The notes under the pieces are model-generated. The model saw only the letters and a list, made by a program, of their open reading frames with translations. It did no database searches and had not been told where the DNA came from. The translations under genes were made by a program, and so were the position numbers. 64,000 nucleotides of DNA from JAUYQR01 sp963822435 (lineage in GTDB: Bacteria > Pseudomonadota > Alphaproteobacteria > Rhodobacterales > Rhodobacteraceae), in contig CAWGHN010000004.1 in the NCBI GenBank assembly GCA_963822435.1, positions 124,001-188,000 on the forward strand, in the 5' to 3' direction. Of the stretch, positions 61,861-64,000 are shown piece by piece. Each line of letters begins with the position of its first letter. Positions within the stretch are counted from its first letter, which is position 1.

Positions 61861-61895
61861 CGATCAACTTGCCAACTCGGCGCCCCAGAGCGACG

Positions 61896-61935
61896 TGTAC
61901 ACACCTGCGCAACGAACGTTAGGCAGGTGTGTACA
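61896..61935. repeat. 13-bp perfect inverted repeat before serine recombinase, copy 2
   Basis: Identical to the repeat at 35675-35714, including the 14-base spacer, and again 10 bp before the recombinase start. Confidence 0.7.
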
Positions 61936-61945
61936 GGGGGTGGTT

Positions 61946-62692
61946 ATGGCGGATCCGGCGGAAGACGGTGGTCGAGGGGGATACCCAGGGCGAACTTCCC
62001 TCCAACGGCTGGTAGCCTACGAGCGAGTCTCTACAGCGCGACAAGGAGCCAGTGGGCTTGGCCTGGAGGCGCAGCGCAAGACCATCGAGGATTTTGCGGT
62101 CTCGCGCTGTGCCAAGGTGCTGGCGCGGTTCACCGAGGTGGAGAGCGGACGCAAAGCCAACCGGCCGGAGCTAGCCAAGGCGCTGCACCTTGCGAAGGTC
62201 ACGGGTGCAACGCTGGTCATCGCCAAGCTGGACAGGCTCAGCCGGAACGCGGCGTTTCTGCTGGCGCTGCGTGACAGTGGGGTGCGGTTCATCGCAGTAG
62301 ACATGCCGGAGGCGAACGACCTTACCGTGGGGATCATGGCTTTGGTGGCTCAAGCCGAGCGAGAGGCAATCTCGCGGCGGACTAAGGAGGCATTGGCGGT
62401 CGCAAAGGCGCAAGGGGTAAAGTTAGGAAACCCAAACGGGGCGGAGAGTCTCCGGCGGGCTGGGAACGGCGGCGTGGCGCTGCGAGCGGCGGTGTCGGCG
62501 AATGCTGCGGCATTCGCAGCGGACTTGGCTCCGGTGCTGTCAGACATCCGGGCGGCGGGTCATTCTTCGTTGCGGGCAGTTGCTGCGGAACTGACGGTGC
62601 GGGGGATCAGGACACGTCGGGGCGGGATTTGGGGGGTGGGGAATGTGAAAAGTTTGGTGGAGCGCTGGCACGTAACGGCGCGTCCACCCTAA
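61946..62692 (+). CDS. Resolvase/invertase-type serine recombinase, copy 2
   Basis: 248 residues. The first three quarters are nearly identical to copy 1: I see about seven base changes, mostly silent, with one Gly-to-Ala change (NAAGFAAD to NAAAFAAD). From about 62558 the DNA diverges, although the protein remains related (SLRAVAAELTVRGIRTRRGGIWGVGNVKSLVERWHVTARPP). The catalytic Ser and active-site Arg residues are all present. It follows the broken hybrid terminase and is followed after 4 bp by the convergent VOC gene. Confidence 0.86.
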   Translation: MADPAEDGGRGGYPGRTSLQRLVAYERVSTARQGASGLGLEAQRKTIEDFAVSRCAKVLARFTEVESGRKANRPELAKALHLAKVTGATLVIAKLDRLSRNAAFLLALRDSGVRFIAVDMPEANDLTVGIMALVAQAEREAISRRTKEALAVAKAQGVKLGNPNGAESLRRAGNGGVALRAAVSANAAAFAADLAPVLSDIRAAGHSSLRAVAAELTVRGIRTRRGGIWGVGNVKSLVERWHVTARPP

Positions 62693-62696
62693 ACGC

Positions 62697-63086
62697 CTAC
62701 GCCACCGGGATATCCTCGTGGAGACACAGGATGTTCCCCTCGGGGTCATTGAACCAAGCTGCTTTTTCCGATCCAAGTACACAAACGTGCTCGACGGTCT
62801 TGAAGTCCGGAAAATCATAGTCCGCAAACACTACGCCACGGCCTTCGAGTTCCGCAATTGAGGCTCGAATGTCCTCTACCCTGAAACTAAGTGCAGTATG
62901 TTCCGCCTTGGTCCCTTCAGGTTTTGGGAAAAGGGCAATTTCCGTACCGCCGCAGTGATAGACCACTTTGCCGTCAAGCCGTTCCTCGCCGGACTGAAGC
63001 GCGAGAGCACGCTCATAGAAGTCACGCGCTCGCGCCAGATCTCGAACCGGAAGCATCACCGTCACCTGATTGGCACTCAGTTGCAT
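62697..63086 (-). CDS. VOC (glyoxalase/bleomycin-resistance) family protein
   Basis: A 129-residue VOC-fold protein with two beta-alpha-beta-beta-beta units (VTVMLPVRDLARARDFYERALAL; TALSFRVEDIRASIAELEGRG; AWFNDPEGNILCLHE). The C-terminal Glu of NILCLHE-type motifs usually binds the metal. AAGGAGGG precedes ATG 63086. Substrate unknown. It is a single gene between two recombinase genes. Confidence 0.85.
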   Translation of the reverse strand: MQLSANQVTVMLPVRDLARARDFYERALALQSGEERLDGKVVYHCGGTEIALFPKPEGTKAEHTALSFRVEDIRASIAELEGRGVVFADYDFPDFKTVEHVCVLGSEKAAWFNDPEGNILCLHEDIPVA

Positions 63087-63210
63087 GGCACCCTCCTTGC
63101 CTTGGATCGGATTTGCGAACCCTACTCCCGCATCTGATTCCATGCCAGCGTTCTGGATGTGTTTTGGCGTGTTGGTATTGTATGTGTTGGCGTCTAAAGT
63201 GCGTTAAGGA

Positions 63211-63837
63211 CTGTCGGGTCTAGGGCTGAAAGCGCGTAAGAAGACCGTCGACGACATCGAGGCATCCCGCGTGGCGGAGATTCGGGTTCGGTTCACCGCC
63301 GCGGAAAGCGGGCGAAAGGTTGACCGGCCAGAATTGGCAAAGGCGCTGCACCTGGCAAAGGTCACAGGTGCTAGGCTGGTGATCGCCAAGCTGGACCGGC
63401 TCAGCAGAAACGCAGCCTTTCTCTTGGCGCTTCGGGACAGCGACGTTCGATTTGTGGCCGTCGACATGCCAGAGGCTAACGACCTAACCTTAGGGATCAT
63501 GGCGCTCGTGGCACAAGCAGAGCGCGAGGTGATCTCTCGTCGGACGAAGGAGGCACTGGCGGTCGCGAAGGCGCGTGGGGTGAAGCTGGGGAACCCGAAT
63601 GGTGCCGCAGCTCTCAAACGGGCGGGCAAGGGAGGCGTGGCGCTGGGTGCGGCGGTTTCGGCCAACGCTGACCAATTTGCCCGCGACCTCGCAGCAGTTG
63701 TGACGGACATACAGGAAGCAGGTGCTGTCAGTATCCGCGCGATTGCAGCAGAACTTGAGGCTCGGGGCATCAGGACACAGCGCGGTGGCGCGTGGCAGGT
63801 GTCGAATGTGCGGGCTTTGCTCGCGCGGCTCTGAGTA
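63211..63837 (+). pseudogene. Serine recombinase, 5'-truncated third copy
   Basis: The frame from 63211 reads LSGLGLKARKKTVDDIEASR and then the conserved FTAAESGRKVDRPELAKALHLAKVTGARLVIAKLDRLSRNA, ending with a C-terminal domain SIRAIAAELEARGIRTQRGGAWQVSNVRALLARL. The part with the catalytic Ser and the inverted repeat upstream is missing. The DNA differs throughout from copies 1 and 2, so this is a related paralogue rather than a recent duplicate. Confidence 0.78.
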
Positions 63838-63875
63838 GGCACCGCGCTTCAGAGCGAAAAGAACAGGGCGTCGTC

Positions 63876-64000
63876 GGACATTGCGGATCAACCGCGAGGC
63901 CAAAGGGCTAAAGCCCTGCATGTTAGGCCGGAAGTCTCGCGGAAAGCTCGTCACGCACGACAAGCGCCGCACAGGATCGAAATCATGTTCGGCAGACTGA
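63876..64000 (+). pseudogene. IS5-family transposase, 3' remnant running off the window
   Basis: Reads INREAKGLKPCMLGRKSRGKLVTHDKRR, similar to the IS5 transposase at 16880-16960 but diverged. A deletion of about 10-13 bases then shifts the frame before RIEIMFGRL. The 5' part is absent and the 3' end lies beyond the window. Confidence 0.65.

Noticed and set aside
1..64000. CRISPR arrays, tRNA, rRNA, replication origin
   Set aside because: No regularly spaced short repeats, no cloverleaf or rRNA-like sequence, and no origin-type iterons were recognised by eye; a covariance-model scan could still find a tRNA.

Overview
The window looks like an accessory-rich stretch of an alphaproteobacterial genome, most likely Rhodobacterales/Rhodobacteraceae. 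This rests on the high-GC coding style, the Rhodobacter-type phage structural genes, the DUF2924 plus large serine recombinase module, the split type II secretion (T2SS) cluster and the insertion-sequence types. It is an inference from gene content, not a database result. No rRNA, tRNA or CRISPR array was recognised.

Layout. 60-14557: a nearly complete T2SS (gspO, gspJK with a LppC/LpoA-like lipoprotein, gspN, gspLMEF, gspGHICD) beside a secreted DUF4331 protein and a tiny lipoprotein. 14935-15909: a Tat-exported metallo-beta-lactamase-fold protein. 16261-17119 and 29947-30805: two identical IS5-family copies in the same orientation. The 12.8 kb between them holds an MscS channel, a DUF892 protein, a phage capsid/tail cassette broken up by host genes, an IS3 element, an IS6 remnant, and a radical-SAM/UdgX DNA-repair pair. 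31171-34235: an aldo/keto reductase, a decayed IS6 element and a DUF3883 nuclease-like protein.

34428-36456 is a phage-derived block: primase fragment, P27 terminase small subunit, a 13-bp inverted repeat and a serine recombinase. Its parts recur at 59470-62692, so about 26 kb lies between direct repeats. That interior carries a flavodoxin-fold reductase, an aliphatic-amide operon (AmiC sensor, AmiR ANTAR antiterminator, ABC importer, formamidase/acetamidase), a tyrosine integrase, a glycosyltransferase, an AraC regulator divergent from an FAD oxidoreductase, a secreted HExxH protein with a di-haem peroxidase, an MBL hydrolase, a DUF1194 protein and a deleted large serine recombinase with DUF2924. 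The right end has a VOC protein, a third serine-recombinase fragment and an IS5 remnant.

Most notable: (1) a leader before amiC with an A1/G4 hexaloop hairpin overlapping a terminator, as expected for ANTAR antitermination; (2) the duplicated terminase/inverted-repeat/serine-recombinase block, whose copies share the catalytic part but differ in the C-terminal DNA-binding part; (3) sharp joints between phage gene fragments and host genes at several places, including a tail-protein/MFS chimera; (4) a periplasmic-binding-fold lipoprotein built into the gspJK operon.
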